DNA from: an uncultured Planctomycetales bacterium
GTDB lineage: Bacteria > Planctomycetota > Planctomycetia > Isosphaerales > Isosphaeraceae
Direction: 5' to 3'
NCBI GenBank assembly: GCA_903926465.1
Contig: CAIYJE010000188.1
Location: 1-64,000 of the forward strand
Length of the DNA: 64,000 nt
The notes beneath the pieces are model-generated. The model did no database searches. It was given only the letters and a program-made list of their open reading frames with translations, and was not told the origin of the DNA. The stretch's first letter is position 1; each line of letters opens with the position of its first letter. The translations under genes were made by a program, and so were the position numbers. Positions 10,760-20,589 of the stretch are shown piece after piece.

Positions 10760-11823
10760 TTTTTCTCACCTGCTTCCCTTCCGGGCTTCAGACCTTTATC
10801 CACGTCGTATTCGGCTTCGGAACCGCGGGCACCAGGCATGTCCTTGTCAACGTCGTACTCAGGAACATACGTCGGAAGAGCCTCGGACTTCAGAGCGAGC
10901 GACTTGATGTAAGCCGTGATCTTCAGAAGGTCTTCTTCATTGATCTGACCCTCGTAAGATGGCATCAGTGGCTGATAACCGGCCACCACTTGCGATTTCG
11001 GCAGCAAGATTGAATCACGAATATAACGGTCGTCGGCCTTCACGAATTCGACCTGTTCACCATGCTGAATCGGTACCGGCTTACCGTAAACTCCTTCGAG
11101 TCGAGGGGCCCGAACCGTAGCATTCTCGTTGTGGCAGCCAGCACAGTGATACTGAGTGAAGAGTTTCTTCCCTTCCTCGATCTGAGTCACTCCCGTGGTA
11201 CCAGACTCCAGCCAGCGCTCGTAATCAGCAGGAGACAAGACCTCCACATAACCACCCATGGCCGAATGGTCGGTACCACAATACTCAGTGCAGAAGATCC
11301 GAAACCGACCAACCTTGGTTGGACGAAACCACAACTCGGTGTAACGCCCAGGCAGAACGTCTTGCTTCACCCGGAAGGCCGGAATGAAGAAACTATGAAT
11401 CACATCCTGAGAGATCATGTGCAAACGAGTAGCTTGACCCAAAGGCACATGCAATTCGTTAATTTCTTTCTTGCCTGCAGAATGCTGAGCTTTCCACATC
11501 CATTGCTTGCCAACCACGTCAATGACTGCAGCATCAGCAGGAGAGGAGTACTGCTCAACAAAAAGCACGGCAGATACGGCAAACATCGCCATCAGAATGA
11601 CGAAAGGCACACCCGACCAGACCAATTCCAGAATGGTACTGTGAGTCGGAGGGTGTACGCGATTGACCTTGCTTCCGCGACGATAGCGGATAGCCAAAAC
11701 CACCGTAATCAGCGACACGAAAAACGTGAAGAACAGACAGATCGCAACTTCAAACCAAAAGGTGAAGTCATAACGACCCGCAAAGGAGGAAGCCTGTTCA
11801 GGGAAAAGACGGAAATTCCACAT
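10756..11823 (-). CDS. ctaC: Cytochrome c oxidase subunit II with fused cytochrome c domain
   Basis: A 355-residue caa3-type subunit II. It has two N-terminal membrane helices (about residues 20-45 and 65-87). The cupredoxin domain carries the CuA motif [15 protein letters not shown] (C-x3-C-x3-H-x2-M). A C-terminal monohaem cytochrome c domain has a CAGCH haem site and a distal Met in 'QPLMPSYEG'. It accepts electrons from a soluble or complex III-bound cytochrome and passes them to subunit I. The tail contains the pentapeptide YDVDK twice, 18 residues apart. ATG 11823 is chosen because it begins 4 bases after the SCO stop and starts a normal subunit II; the longer frame to 11898 would overlap SCO. 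Confidence 0.95.
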
Positions 11824-11827
11824 GGAG

Positions 11828-12802
11828 TCAAACGCCCCCCACTGATCTGGCGACGACACCCGGCTCACAGTGGGCCGGAGCGACAATCGAAGAATCACCT
11901 ATGTTAACTGGAGCACTCGCGGCAAACCGGCGGGTCCGACGCTCACGCCACAGCATGAGAGACACATAAGATCCCAGAAGCAGCGCCGTAGCTGTTCCCA
12001 GAACCTGAAGAATACGCACGACCGCAAGGGTGTATTTGCCCGTCGTGGGATCGTAGTCGTAACAAAGCATCAAAACCTGACCCACGGCCGCCCCAATCAG
12101 ACCGGCCTGAGCTTTCGCCAGACTGGACTGGATTTCCTTGGGTGGGTAGTCAATGTCTAAAAAGTAACGGGTGATCAAACCCTCAGGCGAAAGAATCACC
12201 AATCCAGCCGCATGTGCAAACTGACCGTTAGAACCGTTGTAGACATAGCGAAACCCGACAGACTGGGCCAGAGCGTCAATCGAAGCCTGATCACCTGTCA
12301 AGAAATGCCAACCTTTGTAGGCCCGCGGTCGGTCGTACTGTTCCAGAAACGCCTGCTTCTTGGCCTGAGCCAACTCAGGGGTTTCCTTGGCATCAAAGCT
12401 GACAGTCACAATCTCAAAGTCGTCTCCCACAGATTGACTCATCGCCCGAAGACTACGAGTGAGACTGACCAGAGATTGCCCACAAAGCATGGGACACCGA
12501 TAATAAACCAGCGTCAGGAGTACAGGCTTCTTTCCGAAGTAATCCGAAAGCTGAACCACAGAACCGCTCTCATCCCGAAACGGAAGATTGAGCGGAACCC
12601 TTTCACCAAGCCGTTGGTCGAAACCCGCTTTCTGAAGCATGGTTCCAGGACGTGGTGGTTGACCGGGGGAGCCCGCCTCTGACATCTGGGACCATGATGA
12701 GGCAGGAGTAACCAGGAACATGCCCCAAAAGAGCACTGCACCCAGACCTACGCTACAGCGTGATCGGAAACACAAGTTAAACCGCGTACGTAGAACGCTC
12801 AT
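11828..12802 (-). CDS. SCO1/SenC family copper chaperone for CuA assembly
   Basis: A 324-residue protein with an N-terminal signal sequence or anchor (about residues 12-38) and a thioredoxin-like SCO domain. The copper site is visible: YYRCPMLCGQ (C-x3-C) and the distal His in 'GQFAHAAGLVIL'. A C-terminal membrane helix ('LQVLGTATALLLGSYVSLML') follows, common in planctomycete and acidobacterial SCO proteins. It delivers copper to CuA of subunit II, encoded directly downstream. Its ATG overlaps the preceding stop (ATGA). Confidence 0.93.
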   Translation of the reverse strand: MSVLRTRFNLCFRSRCSVGLGAVLFWGMFLVTPASSWSQMSEAGSPGQPPRPGTMLQKAGFDQRLGERVPLNLPFRDESGSVVQLSDYFGKKPVLLTLVYYRCPMLCGQSLVSLTRSLRAMSQSVGDDFEIVTVSFDAKETPELAQAKKQAFLEQYDRPRAYKGWHFLTGDQASIDALAQSVGFRYVYNGSNGQFAHAAGLVILSPEGLITRYFLDIDYPPKEIQSSLAKAQAGLIGAAVGQVLMLCYDYDPTTGKYTLAVVRILQVLGTATALLLGSYVSLMLWRERRTRRFAASAPVNIGDSSIVAPAHCEPGVVARSVGGV

Positions 12803-13338
12803 TGACCTTTGGTCGAGGTTGGGACAGGCCGTTGAGGGGCTGGATTCTCAATAGCGCGTCGAACAGCATCGCTGGGAGTGAGATCAGTTGTGGAACTAGA
12901 ATTGGTGAACTGGGGCAAAGCATCCTTTTCAGCAAGGATTGAGATCGCACGGCTGACGGGTAAACGAGCAACCTTACCAGGTTCCACCCAACCATAAGCC
13001 GAATCCCCAACCGCCAGTTCAGAGTCACGCAACTCAGGGACCGAACCCGGGTCGCGACGATAATCACTGACGGGGTTCTCACCGCGAACAGCCGGACCCG
13101 CTTCGCCGTAAAGGCCTTTGGTTCGGTTGAGCAGGGCAGGACGATGAGCGAGTTCTCGGTCGTGCCCGACCTGAGCGTAAGACATCACGCCAGCAATAAA
13201 GCCAGCTGAGACCACGCACAAAATTCCAATCGCGGTAGCCACACCCAAGATCGAACCAAGAGAGACATCCGCGGAAGTCTCGTGCGATCCGGTGGCAAAC
13301 CGAGGCTGACTACCAGTCTGAGGAATCATGTCGGCCAT
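12799..13338 (-). CDS. Small unknown single-helix protein of the act-cta operon
   Basis: A 179-residue protein with one predicted membrane helix (about residues 28-52), a soluble Pro-rich C-terminus and no haem, copper or Fe-S motif. The segment 'AYGWVEPGKVARLPVSRAIS' (about residues 112-131) looks like the most constrained part. It sits between actF and SCO inside the operon, 7 bases after actF, and overlaps SCO by ATGA. It is therefore probably co-produced with both complexes. It could be an accessory subunit or assembly factor; no function can be assigned from sequence. Confidence 0.85.
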   Translation of the reverse strand: MADMIPQTGSQPRFATGSHETSADVSLGSILGVATAIGILCVVSAGFIAGVMSYAQVGHDRELAHRPALLNRTKGLYGEAGPAVRGENPVSDYRRDPGSVPELRDSELAVGDSAYGWVEPGKVARLPVSRAISILAEKDALPQFTNSSSTTDLTPSDAVRRAIENPAPQRPVPTSTKGQ

Positions 13339-13345
13339 GGCTGGA

Positions 13346-14638
13346 TTACCTTCCCGTTACGATAGGTGAGAAGTGGGCATCACCGAGGTCCAGATCGTCG
13401 TCATCAAACTCGCGTTCCATTTCTTCCTGGTGCCAGATCGCAGGGATACGATCCCAAGAAGGATCATTGACGGGCAGCAGCGGTTTGGAACGAAGGACGG
13501 TCAGGAAAGTCGCCAAGCAAATCCCGCCAATGGCTACGACCGCCAAAGGAATCAGGATGATGGTGAACCAGGGAATTTCGGTTGCGGTAATGCTCAGCGG
13601 CTCGCGAACTCGGGCAGGAACAATCAACCAGGTCAAATCGACCAGGTGAATGGTCAGCAGGCCGATCGCAATCAGCGAGAGACGTTCAGGACGCCGCTTC
13701 AAACCCCGCATCAACAGCAGGAAGAGCGGAACGAAGAAGTGGAAGATGATGAGCGCGGTCATCACATACCACCACTGTCCACGAGTCCGCCGAAGATACC
13801 AAGGAATTTCTTCGGTGAGGTTACCTGCCCAGATGATGAAGAACTGAATGAACGAGGTATACGCGTACAAGATCACAAACGCGAGCATCAGGTTACCCAG
13901 ATCATTGAAGATCCTGGGACGGGCAACCTGGTCTACAGGTGAAACGTCACGTAGAAACGTAGAAATCAGCACCATCATGCACCAGGTGCAAAGCCCCCAG
14001 CCTACCATGAGCATGGCGCCGTAAATCGACGAGTACCAGTCTGGCTCCATGGTCATCAGCCAATCCACAGCCGCGAAGGTTGCGGTCAGAAAGGCAAGCG
14101 CCAAACCAGGACCACTCATCAACGCCAGCCAGCGGGTGGGGGCGTGACTGGTGGTCTTGTCTTGACGAATCGAAGCCACATTTAGCAGAACGGCCAAGGT
14201 GATCCAGATGATGAAGAAGATCACGGTCCGTAGAATGAAGCCGGAGAGATTCAGGTAGGCCGTCTTCTCATGGATCAGATCCAGGTACGGATCCGCGGCA
14301 CGCGTCCACGGATAAAGAACCTGATGACCCACAAAGATGGGCACAATCAATATCGCCAGCGGGATCAAAGCCAGAGAAGCAGCTTCCAGCGGGCGGCGAA
14401 CCAGAATCCCCCAGGCACCTCCGGTCAAAAGGTGCACCATGGAAAGCATCAGCCCACCCAGGGCGATTCCAAACCAGAAGGTGTATCCAACCAGATAAGC
14501 GGGGAGCATGGACCCGCGCGTCGAGGGGATTAGCATCAACAAGATGCAGCCCACAAGCGCACCCAGACCAGCGATACCAGCTAGACGTGCCAGATGTGGC
14601 AATTGCGTGGCGCGGGCAGAAGACACAGGGTTACTCAC
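13346..14638 (-). CDS. actF: Alternative complex III quinol-binding membrane subunit ActF
   Basis: A 430-residue polytopic protein (about ten helices) of the NrfD/PsrC-like fold, the second quinone-binding membrane subunit of alternative complex III. Typical segments are 'LVGYTFWFGIALGGLMLSMV' near residues 50-70 and the charged 'PDWYSSIYGAML' loop. It works with ActC in the cytoplasmic membrane. Its ATG overlaps the actE stop (ATGA). Confidence 0.92.
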   Translation of the reverse strand: MSNPVSSARATQLPHLARLAGIAGLGALVGCILLMLIPSTRGSMLPAYLVGYTFWFGIALGGLMLSMVHLLTGGAWGILVRRPLEAASLALIPLAILIVPIFVGHQVLYPWTRAADPYLDLIHEKTAYLNLSGFILRTVIFFIIWITLAVLLNVASIRQDKTTSHAPTRWLALMSGPGLALAFLTATFAAVDWLMTMEPDWYSSIYGAMLMVGWGLCTWCMMVLISTFLRDVSPVDQVARPRIFNDLGNLMLAFVILYAYTSFIQFFIIWAGNLTEEIPWYLRRTRGQWWYVMTALIIFHFFVPLFLLLMRGLKRRPERLSLIAIGLLTIHLVDLTWLIVPARVREPLSITATEIPWFTIILIPLAVVAIGGICLATFLTVLRSKPLLPVNDPSWDRIPAIWHQEEMEREFDDDDLDLGDAHFSPIVTGR

Positions 14639-15375
14639 TTCACAACCTCCCGGACATGCCCAGCATCAGTGTGGGTCGTTGCCTGCGAGAGTGGTCCGGC
14701 GGACTGAAGCTGCTCTCGTTCCTCCCTGGGAAAACCAGGTACAAGCTCGGCTGGAGCGTTTTGGCTCAGCTGTAAGGCACGGAGATACGCAGCAATCGCC
14801 CAGCGATCTGCCGGGTTGTGAATGCGTGCGCCGTACCCGTACATGGCTCCATGACCATTGGTGATCACATCGAAATAGTATCCGAGGGGCTGATTGACCA
14901 CCTTGGGCTCATAAAGCTTGGGTGGAGGCGAGAAACCTCGCAAGACAATTGGACCGCGGCCGGCTCCATCAACACCGTGACAGGGAGCACAGTAAATGCC
15001 AAAGCGACCCTGACCACGCGTCAGAACCTCGGACAAATTCTTGCCTTGTGCCTCAGCGGGAAGCTCATTGACAAACGTCTTGTCTGAGGCTCGACCAGTC
15101 AGATAAACACTCGTGCCTTCCTGACCGACACCACCCGACTGAGCAACCGTTCCCTCGACCACAGGTCGAACCGAACTGTTATCAGAAAAGAACGATGTCG
15201 CCTTGTAAGGCTTAAATTTGGGCTGGTCATACATCTCACCATAGCGGCATCCGCTTGAGGCAAGCAGGAGGGCAAGCATCAGACCGGACCGAGTCCAGCC
15301 TGTGCGGGCCTGCCCCCGCAAAGACGCGGCACCGGTGGCCGAAACGTCCCAGATTTGGCTCTTATGTGGGATCAC
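14635..15375 (-). CDS. actE: Alternative complex III monohaem cytochrome c lipoprotein ActE
   Basis: A protein of about 246 residues with a lipoprotein signal (LLLASSGC) and a cytochrome c domain: haem motif CAPCH in 'FGIYCAPCHGVDGAG', and a distal Met in 'NGHGAMYGYGARI'. It is the membrane-anchored monohaem cytochrome of alternative complex III and may hand electrons to the oxidase. The start is uncertain: GTG 15375 lies just after the actD stop, while ATG 15279 would begin right at the signal peptide (MLALLLASSGC) with few basic residues. Confidence 0.88.
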   Translation of the reverse strand: MIPHKSQIWDVSATGAASLRGQARTGWTRSGLMLALLLASSGCRYGEMYDQPKFKPYKATSFFSDNSSVRPVVEGTVAQSGGVGQEGTSVYLTGRASDKTFVNELPAEAQGKNLSEVLTRGQGRFGIYCAPCHGVDGAGRGPIVLRGFSPPPKLYEPKVVNQPLGYYFDVITNGHGAMYGYGARIHNPADRWAIAAYLRALQLSQNAPAELVPGFPREEREQLQSAGPLSQATTHTDAGHVREVVK

Positions 15376-15388
15376 GTCAGATAGCCCA

Positions 15389-15976
15389 TCAGTGCTCGAC
15401 AACGGAAACAGTCCTGGCCCCAAGGCTCTCCAGGAATTCCCGCGTCTGGGTCAGATGAAATTTCGGATCTGTGGCTTCGATGCAAAGAAAAAACCGGTCT
15501 TGCGAGGCGAGGTCGAACCCCGGCGCGTTAAAAACCGGATGGTACAGTCGTGGCAATCCATTCAGGGCCAACATCCCGAACACCGCCGAGAATGCTGCAA
15601 ACAGAATTCCCAACTCGAACGTGATGGGCACGAATGAGGGCCAGCTGGCGTACGGCCGACCAGCGATGATCAAGGGATAGTGCACGGTCGAAGCAAACCA
15701 CTGCATGAACATGCCGCTGCAGGCGCCCGTCACTCCACCCAGCAGCACAATGGTGGCAACCCGGTTCTTCTTGAATCCGATCGCTTCAGCAAGGCCAACC
15801 ACGGGTAACGGGGAATAGCCGTCCATCTTGCGGAAGCCCGCTCGATAAGCACGTCTAGCTGCCCGGACCACATGGTCGGGTTCAATAAACTCAGCCATCA
15901 AGCCATAAACCTCGCCGGTCGAAACCCGGGAAGGGGTATGTACCGATTCCGCAAAGGTAGGGGCGGTGTCACTCAT
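15389..15976 (-). CDS. actD: Alternative complex III subunit ActD (DUF3341)
   Basis: A 195-residue protein with two membrane helices (about residues 75-97 and 110-135) and the DUF3341 signature ('GLMAEFIEPDHVVRAARRAY' at the N-terminus, then 'MDGYSPLPVVGLAEAIG'). It is a structural subunit of alternative complex III. ATG 15976 lies 1 base after the actC stop; the longer frame to 16024 is inside actC. Confidence 0.93.
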   Translation of the reverse strand: MSDTAPTFAESVHTPSRVSTGEVYGLMAEFIEPDHVVRAARRAYRAGFRKMDGYSPLPVVGLAEAIGFKKNRVATIVLLGGVTGACSGMFMQWFASTVHYPLIIAGRPYASWPSFVPITFELGILFAAFSAVFGMLALNGLPRLYHPVFNAPGFDLASQDRFFLCIEATDPKFHLTQTREFLESLGARTVSVVEH

Positions 15977-15977
15977 G

Positions 15978-17414
15978 TCAGACAGTCCTCGCCGCCGGGG
16001 GTGTCGCGTGCGTCTTCGCCTCATCCCGCTCGTGCAACTCGTGCACCAATTCTCGCATCTCGGCGATGGAGATCGCAGGGAGGACGCGGACGAACAAGAA
16101 CATCAGGGTCATGAACAATCCAATTGATCCGTAGAAGGTCATGTAGTCCCAAACCGTTCCGTGATACATGCCCCAAGAGCTGGGCAAGAAGTCGGAGTGA
16201 AGGCTGAGAACCACAATCACATAACGCTCCAGCCACATCCCTACGTTGATCACGATTGAGATCAACCAGAGCAGGATTACATTGTTTCTGATCGACTTGA
16301 ACCAGAGTAACTGGGTCATCACGCAGTTACACAAGATCAAGAGCCACCAGTCGTGCTTGTAAGCACCGAATGGGCGATCGACGAGCATCTGATAGCGTTC
16401 GTAGGTATTGGCACCGTACCAGGCCATGAAACCTTCGATCATGTAGCCGTAGGTGACAATGAGACCGGTGACCAACATGACCTTGGCCATGTTGTCCAGA
16501 TGCTTGTCGGTGATGTAATCCTTGAGGCCGAAGTAGCTTCTCAGTGGAATCGCCAGGGTGGCAACCATGGCAAAACCGGAGAAGATGGCACCAGCAACGA
16601 AGTAGGGTGGGAACACCGTCGTATGCCAGCCAGGAATGATACCGGTGGTGAAGTCCAGAGCCACGATCGTGTGCACAGACACCACCAGAGGCGTGGCGAT
16701 ACCAGCGAGTAGCAGGTAGGCCGTCCGGTAACGATGCCAGTGAATCGCACTTCCACGCCACCCCAGCGCAGGGATCGCGTAAAGCTTCTTGACGATGGGG
16801 TTAGTAGCCCGATCTCGCAAGGTTGCCAGGTCAGGGATCAGACCCACATACCAGAACAACAGTGAGACGGTGGCATACGTGGACACGGCAAACACGTCGA
16901 ATACCAGCGGGCTCCGGAACTGTGGCCAGAGTGCCATCGTATTCGGCATAGGAGCGAGCCAGTAAAACAACCAAGGCCGCCCCATGTGCATCAGCGGGTA
17001 AAGACCCGCACACGCCACCGCAAACAGTGTCATGGCTTCGGCAAACCGGTTGATGGAGGTTCGCCAGTCTTGCTTCAGCAGCAGGAGAATCGCGGAGATC
17101 AGCGTACCGGCATGACCGATACCGATCCACCAGACGAAGTTGACAATATCAAAGCCCCAGCCAACCGGGATGTTTACGCCCCAGATGCCGATACCACGAA
17201 CCAGCAGGTTCGTGATCGCGAACAGGAACATCATCAGCAGGGCAAATGCAATTGCGAAACCAAACAGCCACGCCTTGCCAAGCGGTCGCTTGAGCACCAC
17301 ATCGCTGATCGTGTCGGTCACCGTCGTATACGATTGGTGACCACCCAGGATCTCCGAGTGGGAATGCCCGTTGCCTTCGTGACTGTGTCCGTGAGTAGAA
17401 ACTACCTGCGCCAT
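15978..17414 (-). CDS. actC: Alternative complex III quinol-binding membrane subunit ActC (NrfD family)
   Basis: A 478-residue NrfD/PsrC-type membrane protein with about ten helices and a His-rich N-terminus. 'WWIGIGHAGTLISAILLLL' and 'FYWLAPMPNTMALWPQFRSP' are characteristic of the alternative complex III version. It provides the quinol oxidation site facing the periplasm together with the Fe-S subunit ActB. The gene starts 4 bases after the actB stop. Confidence 0.95.
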   Translation of the reverse strand: MAQVVSTHGHSHEGNGHSHSEILGGHQSYTTVTDTISDVVLKRPLGKAWLFGFAIAFALLMMFLFAITNLLVRGIGIWGVNIPVGWGFDIVNFVWWIGIGHAGTLISAILLLLKQDWRTSINRFAEAMTLFAVACAGLYPLMHMGRPWLFYWLAPMPNTMALWPQFRSPLVFDVFAVSTYATVSLLFWYVGLIPDLATLRDRATNPIVKKLYAIPALGWRGSAIHWHRYRTAYLLLAGIATPLVVSVHTIVALDFTTGIIPGWHTTVFPPYFVAGAIFSGFAMVATLAIPLRSYFGLKDYITDKHLDNMAKVMLVTGLIVTYGYMIEGFMAWYGANTYERYQMLVDRPFGAYKHDWWLLILCNCVMTQLLWFKSIRNNVILLWLISIVINVGMWLERYVIVVLSLHSDFLPSSWGMYHGTVWDYMTFYGSIGLFMTLMFLFVRVLPAISIAEMRELVHELHERDEAKTHATPPAARTV

Positions 17415-17418
17415 GACG

Positions 17419-20400
17419 TCAGGCCTCGATCGCCGTGTTGGGGTTAGTCAGCTTGGCCAGGTATGTTGTACGGGGCCGGGTATTGAGTTCCGCCAGCAAT
17501 GAATAGTTACGAGGATCGACCTTGGCCTTGGCCACGGCCGACTTCGGATCATTCATGTTGCCGAAGACAATGGCTCGCGTGGGGCAAGCTTGCTGACAAG
17601 CTGTGGCCACCGAGTCGCCCGAGACGAATTCGAAGCCGTCGGGACTCTTGATCTGTGCTTCGATGCGTGCCTTGGTGAGCCGCTGGACACAGTAGGTGCA
17701 CTTTTCCATGACACCACGGGTCCGGACCGACACATCGGGGTTCCGCTGCAACTTCAAGGATTCCGTGAGTTGATCGGAATACTGGAAGAAGTTGAAGCGG
17801 CGAACCTTGTAAGGGCAGTTGTTCGAGCAGTAGCGGGTACCGACACAGCGATTGTAAGTCATCTCATTGAGCCCCTCAGCCGAATGGCTGGTGGCTTCAA
17901 CGGGACAGACCATCTCGCACGGTGCGGTCTCGCAGTGCATACAGGGCACAGGTTGGAAGTGGGTCGCCGGATTGGCAGAGGGCTCGGCGTCTCGCGAGGC
18001 CGTGGCATAGTAGCGGTCAATCCGAAGCCAGTGCATCTCACGGCCACGACCGACCTGATCTTTGCCAACCACCGGAATGTTGTTTTCTGCCTGGCAAGCC
18101 ACCACGCAGGCCGCACACCCAATACAGGCGTTGAGGTTGATTGACATACCCCAGCGATTGCCAAAGCCGTCATTGCGGCGTTGCATCGGCTCTGGATATT
18201 CAAACCCGATCAGATTCTTCGGAGGATTCGCCCCGTGGGCGACAATGCCGGTCTCTTCCGACTGATCATGTGGTGATGCCGCTGCGTCATGCTCATTGCC
18301 AACAGCCGCCTCATGGCCAGCAGGGGCATGTCCAGCAGGACCAATGTGGGGATTATGGGCGTAATCCGTATGAGTGGCCGTTCGGATCAGGTCTCGGCCC
18401 ACCATGGTATTGTGACCCTGAGTCGAGTAGAGCGGGTAGGTTTCACCCGTCTTTTCGACCAGGACACCACGCCCAGCCCAGAAGTCATTCAGCGATCGCA
18501 GAGAGTAGGTGTTGAAACCAGCCCCAGCACCCACCCGACCGTGATAGCCAGCCTCTTCATTCCGGCCGTAACCGAGAGTCAGAGTGATGGCGTCTTCGGC
18601 ATGCCCAGGGTTAATCCAGACCGGGACCTTCAAGATCCGACCACCCATGGTCAGCTTGATAACGTCGCCATCTTTCACACCCTCGTTGTCGGCAGTCTTC
18701 TTGCTGATCAGGGCGGGGTTATCCCAGACGACCCGGGTCATCGGCTTGGGAAGTTCCTGCAACCAGCCGTTATTGCTGAACGATCCGTCCCAGATGGTTG
18801 GGTCGGGACGGAACAAGATCTCATATTTGCCGGTTCCAACCTTCGGCCAGGCCAGATCCGCTAGCGATTTCACGCTCACGTCTTTGGGTTTGGCTGCAGA
18901 TCCAGCCACCACACCATCGTGCAGTGTTTTGGACCAGAACGCAGAGAAATCGGCGTCTGACTGGTTAGCACGCCAGGTGGCTTCCACCAGAGATCGGCTT
19001 GGCAGCGGTGAGCCGTCGACGACGACCGACAGCAGTTCCGCCGCAGTACGACCACTGTAAAGCGGCGAGATCAGCGGCTGCATGATGCTGGCCGTACCAT
19101 CAAAGGCCCGTGCATCGCCCCAGCTCTCCAGGAAGTGAGCCTCGGGAATATGCCAGGTTGAAACCTGTCCGGTCTCATCGTTGTACAGACCCAGGTGCAC
19201 CACAGTGCGGACTTTGAGCAACAGTTCGGTGGAATCACTCCCCGAAGGAGCGAAGCCCAACTCGATCGGAGCGTCATAGACCGGGTTGGTGCCCAGGATA
19301 AACAGAGTCTCAACCCGACCAGCCCGAATATCATCAGCCAGATCCGCGATGGATCCCGACTGTCCAGCAGGGGCCGAAGCCGCAACCGGTTCGTGGTAGG
19401 TGACGGTATGGCCCACGTTGCCCAAGGCCGCGTTGATCGCGTGAGCCAGAGCATGAACGGCCGGTGCCTGGGTTTCGCCAGCAATCACCAGGCTCTTGCC
19501 CTTGGACTTTTGGAGATCAGCCACCAAGGTGGCTACCCAAGGAGCCTTGAGTTCGTCGGCCGCGGCAGGCAACCCATTCACGCCAACGGCACGAGCGAGC
19601 GTGGCAGCCAAGGACTGAATCTCTTCAGTCGAAAGCGGCCAGCGATGATCGGCCGTCGCACCCGTAATTGTGGGGCTTGGCTCCACAACATACAGACGGA
19701 TCGGGCTCTTATTGTCTGGACCTGGTTCACGTCGAGCGGTCAACTGGCGAGCATTCACCAGCTTGGCCGGCCCCCAGCCCAGGAAGTCGGCGTCGAGCGA
19801 GACCACGACATCGGCTTGGTCGATGTGATGAACAGCTTCCGCATCCACACCAGTCGCCAAGCGAACGCCTTCGCGACGATTGGCGTGACCCACCGGTTCA
19901 TACTGGTGCCAGCGTGCTTGTGGGAAGAATTTCGGGCCCAAAACCTGATCCATCAACCGGACTACGGTCGGGGAGGTCACGGTTCCGCTCAGGAACCGTA
20001 CACCCGCCCCTTTGCTGGCCAGTTGCGCAGTTCGAAGCTCGATCATTGCGTTCAGGAAGGCATCCCAGGAACTGACGCGACCGTTGTAGGTCACAGCCTG
20101 GGACCGATCCGGATCATAGAGATTCAGGATCGAAGCCTGCGTGAACAAGTCGCTGGCACCCAGACTTGCAGGATGGGTTGGATTTCCCTCAACCTTGGTG
20201 GGACGACCGAGGTGGCTTTCCACCAAGATTCCTGTTCCATACCCCTCGTGAACCGCCGTAGAGGCGTAAAACAAGGGTTTACCAGGAACGATTTGCTCTG
20301 GTGCCTTGACGTAAGGAACCAGTTTATCTTCAGGCCGCACCACACAACCGCTTACGCCGGCCAGCGCCAGGGACGCACCCATGAGCTGCAAAAATTGCCG

Positions 20401-20589
20401 ACGACCCACGGGGTCGTGCCATTCCGATGCCTGCTCAGGGAACTCACGGTGCAGGTATCGCTCGAACTCCTCGGTTCCGGCAAGCTCTTCAAGGCTTCGC
20501 CAGTATTGAGGGCCCGATGAACCTGCCAGCTTGCGGCGCAGTTCCGTGAGGTCCTGAGAGCCAAAATCCGAACGCGTACGATTGCTCAT
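17419..20589 (-). CDS. actB: Alternative complex III large Fe-S subunit ActB (molybdopterin-like + ferredoxin domains)
   Basis: A 1056-residue fused subunit. A twin-arginine-like signal (GRRQFLQLMGASLALAGVSGC, ending in Cys) lies near residues 60-85. It is followed by a large molybdopterin-oxidoreductase-like domain and a C-terminal ferredoxin-like domain with four cysteine groups (CIGCAACVVACQ, CMHCETAPCEMVCP, CVGTRYCSNNCP, CTYCVQ...ACQQACP). This fits three [4Fe-4S] and one [3Fe-4S] cluster. In known alternative complex III the first domain has lost the molybdenum cofactor, and nothing here contradicts that. ATG 20589 overlaps the actA stop by ATGA; ATG 20598 is an alternative. Confidence 0.95.
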   Translation of the reverse strand: MSNRTRSDFGSQDLTELRRKLAGSSGPQYWRSLEELAGTEEFERYLHREFPEQASEWHDPVGRRQFLQLMGASLALAGVSGCVVRPEDKLVPYVKAPEQIVPGKPLFYASTAVHEGYGTGILVESHLGRPTKVEGNPTHPASLGASDLFTQASILNLYDPDRSQAVTYNGRVSSWDAFLNAMIELRTAQLASKGAGVRFLSGTVTSPTVVRLMDQVLGPKFFPQARWHQYEPVGHANRREGVRLATGVDAEAVHHIDQADVVVSLDADFLGWGPAKLVNARQLTARREPGPDNKSPIRLYVVEPSPTITGATADHRWPLSTEEIQSLAATLARAVGVNGLPAAADELKAPWVATLVADLQKSKGKSLVIAGETQAPAVHALAHAINAALGNVGHTVTYHEPVAASAPAGQSGSIADLADDIRAGRVETLFILGTNPVYDAPIELGFAPSGSDSTELLLKVRTVVHLGLYNDETGQVSTWHIPEAHFLESWGDARAFDGTASIMQPLISPLYSGRTAAELLSVVVDGSPLPSRSLVEATWRANQSDADFSAFWSKTLHDGVVAGSAAKPKDVSVKSLADLAWPKVGTGKYEILFRPDPTIWDGSFSNNGWLQELPKPMTRVVWDNPALISKKTADNEGVKDGDVIKLTMGGRILKVPVWINPGHAEDAITLTLGYGRNEEAGYHGRVGAGAGFNTYSLRSLNDFWAGRGVLVEKTGETYPLYSTQGHNTMVGRDLIRTATHTDYAHNPHIGPAGHAPAGHEAAVGNEHDAAASPHDQSEETGIVAHGANPPKNLIGFEYPEPMQRRNDGFGNRWGMSINLNACIGCAACVVACQAENNIPVVGKDQVGRGREMHWLRIDRYYATASRDAEPSANPATHFQPVPCMHCETAPCEMVCPVEATSHSAEGLNEMTYNRCVGTRYCSNNCPYKVRRFNFFQYSDQLTESLKLQRNPDVSVRTRGVMEKCTYCVQRLTKARIEAQIKSPDGFEFVSGDSVATACQQACPTRAIVFGNMNDPKSAVAKAKVDPRNYSLLAELNTRPRTTYLAKLTNPNTAIEA

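Noticed and set aside
19195-20520. A 441-codon plus-strand frame inside actB
   Set aside because: It is the complement of a well-supported 1056-residue gene and has no protein-like features.
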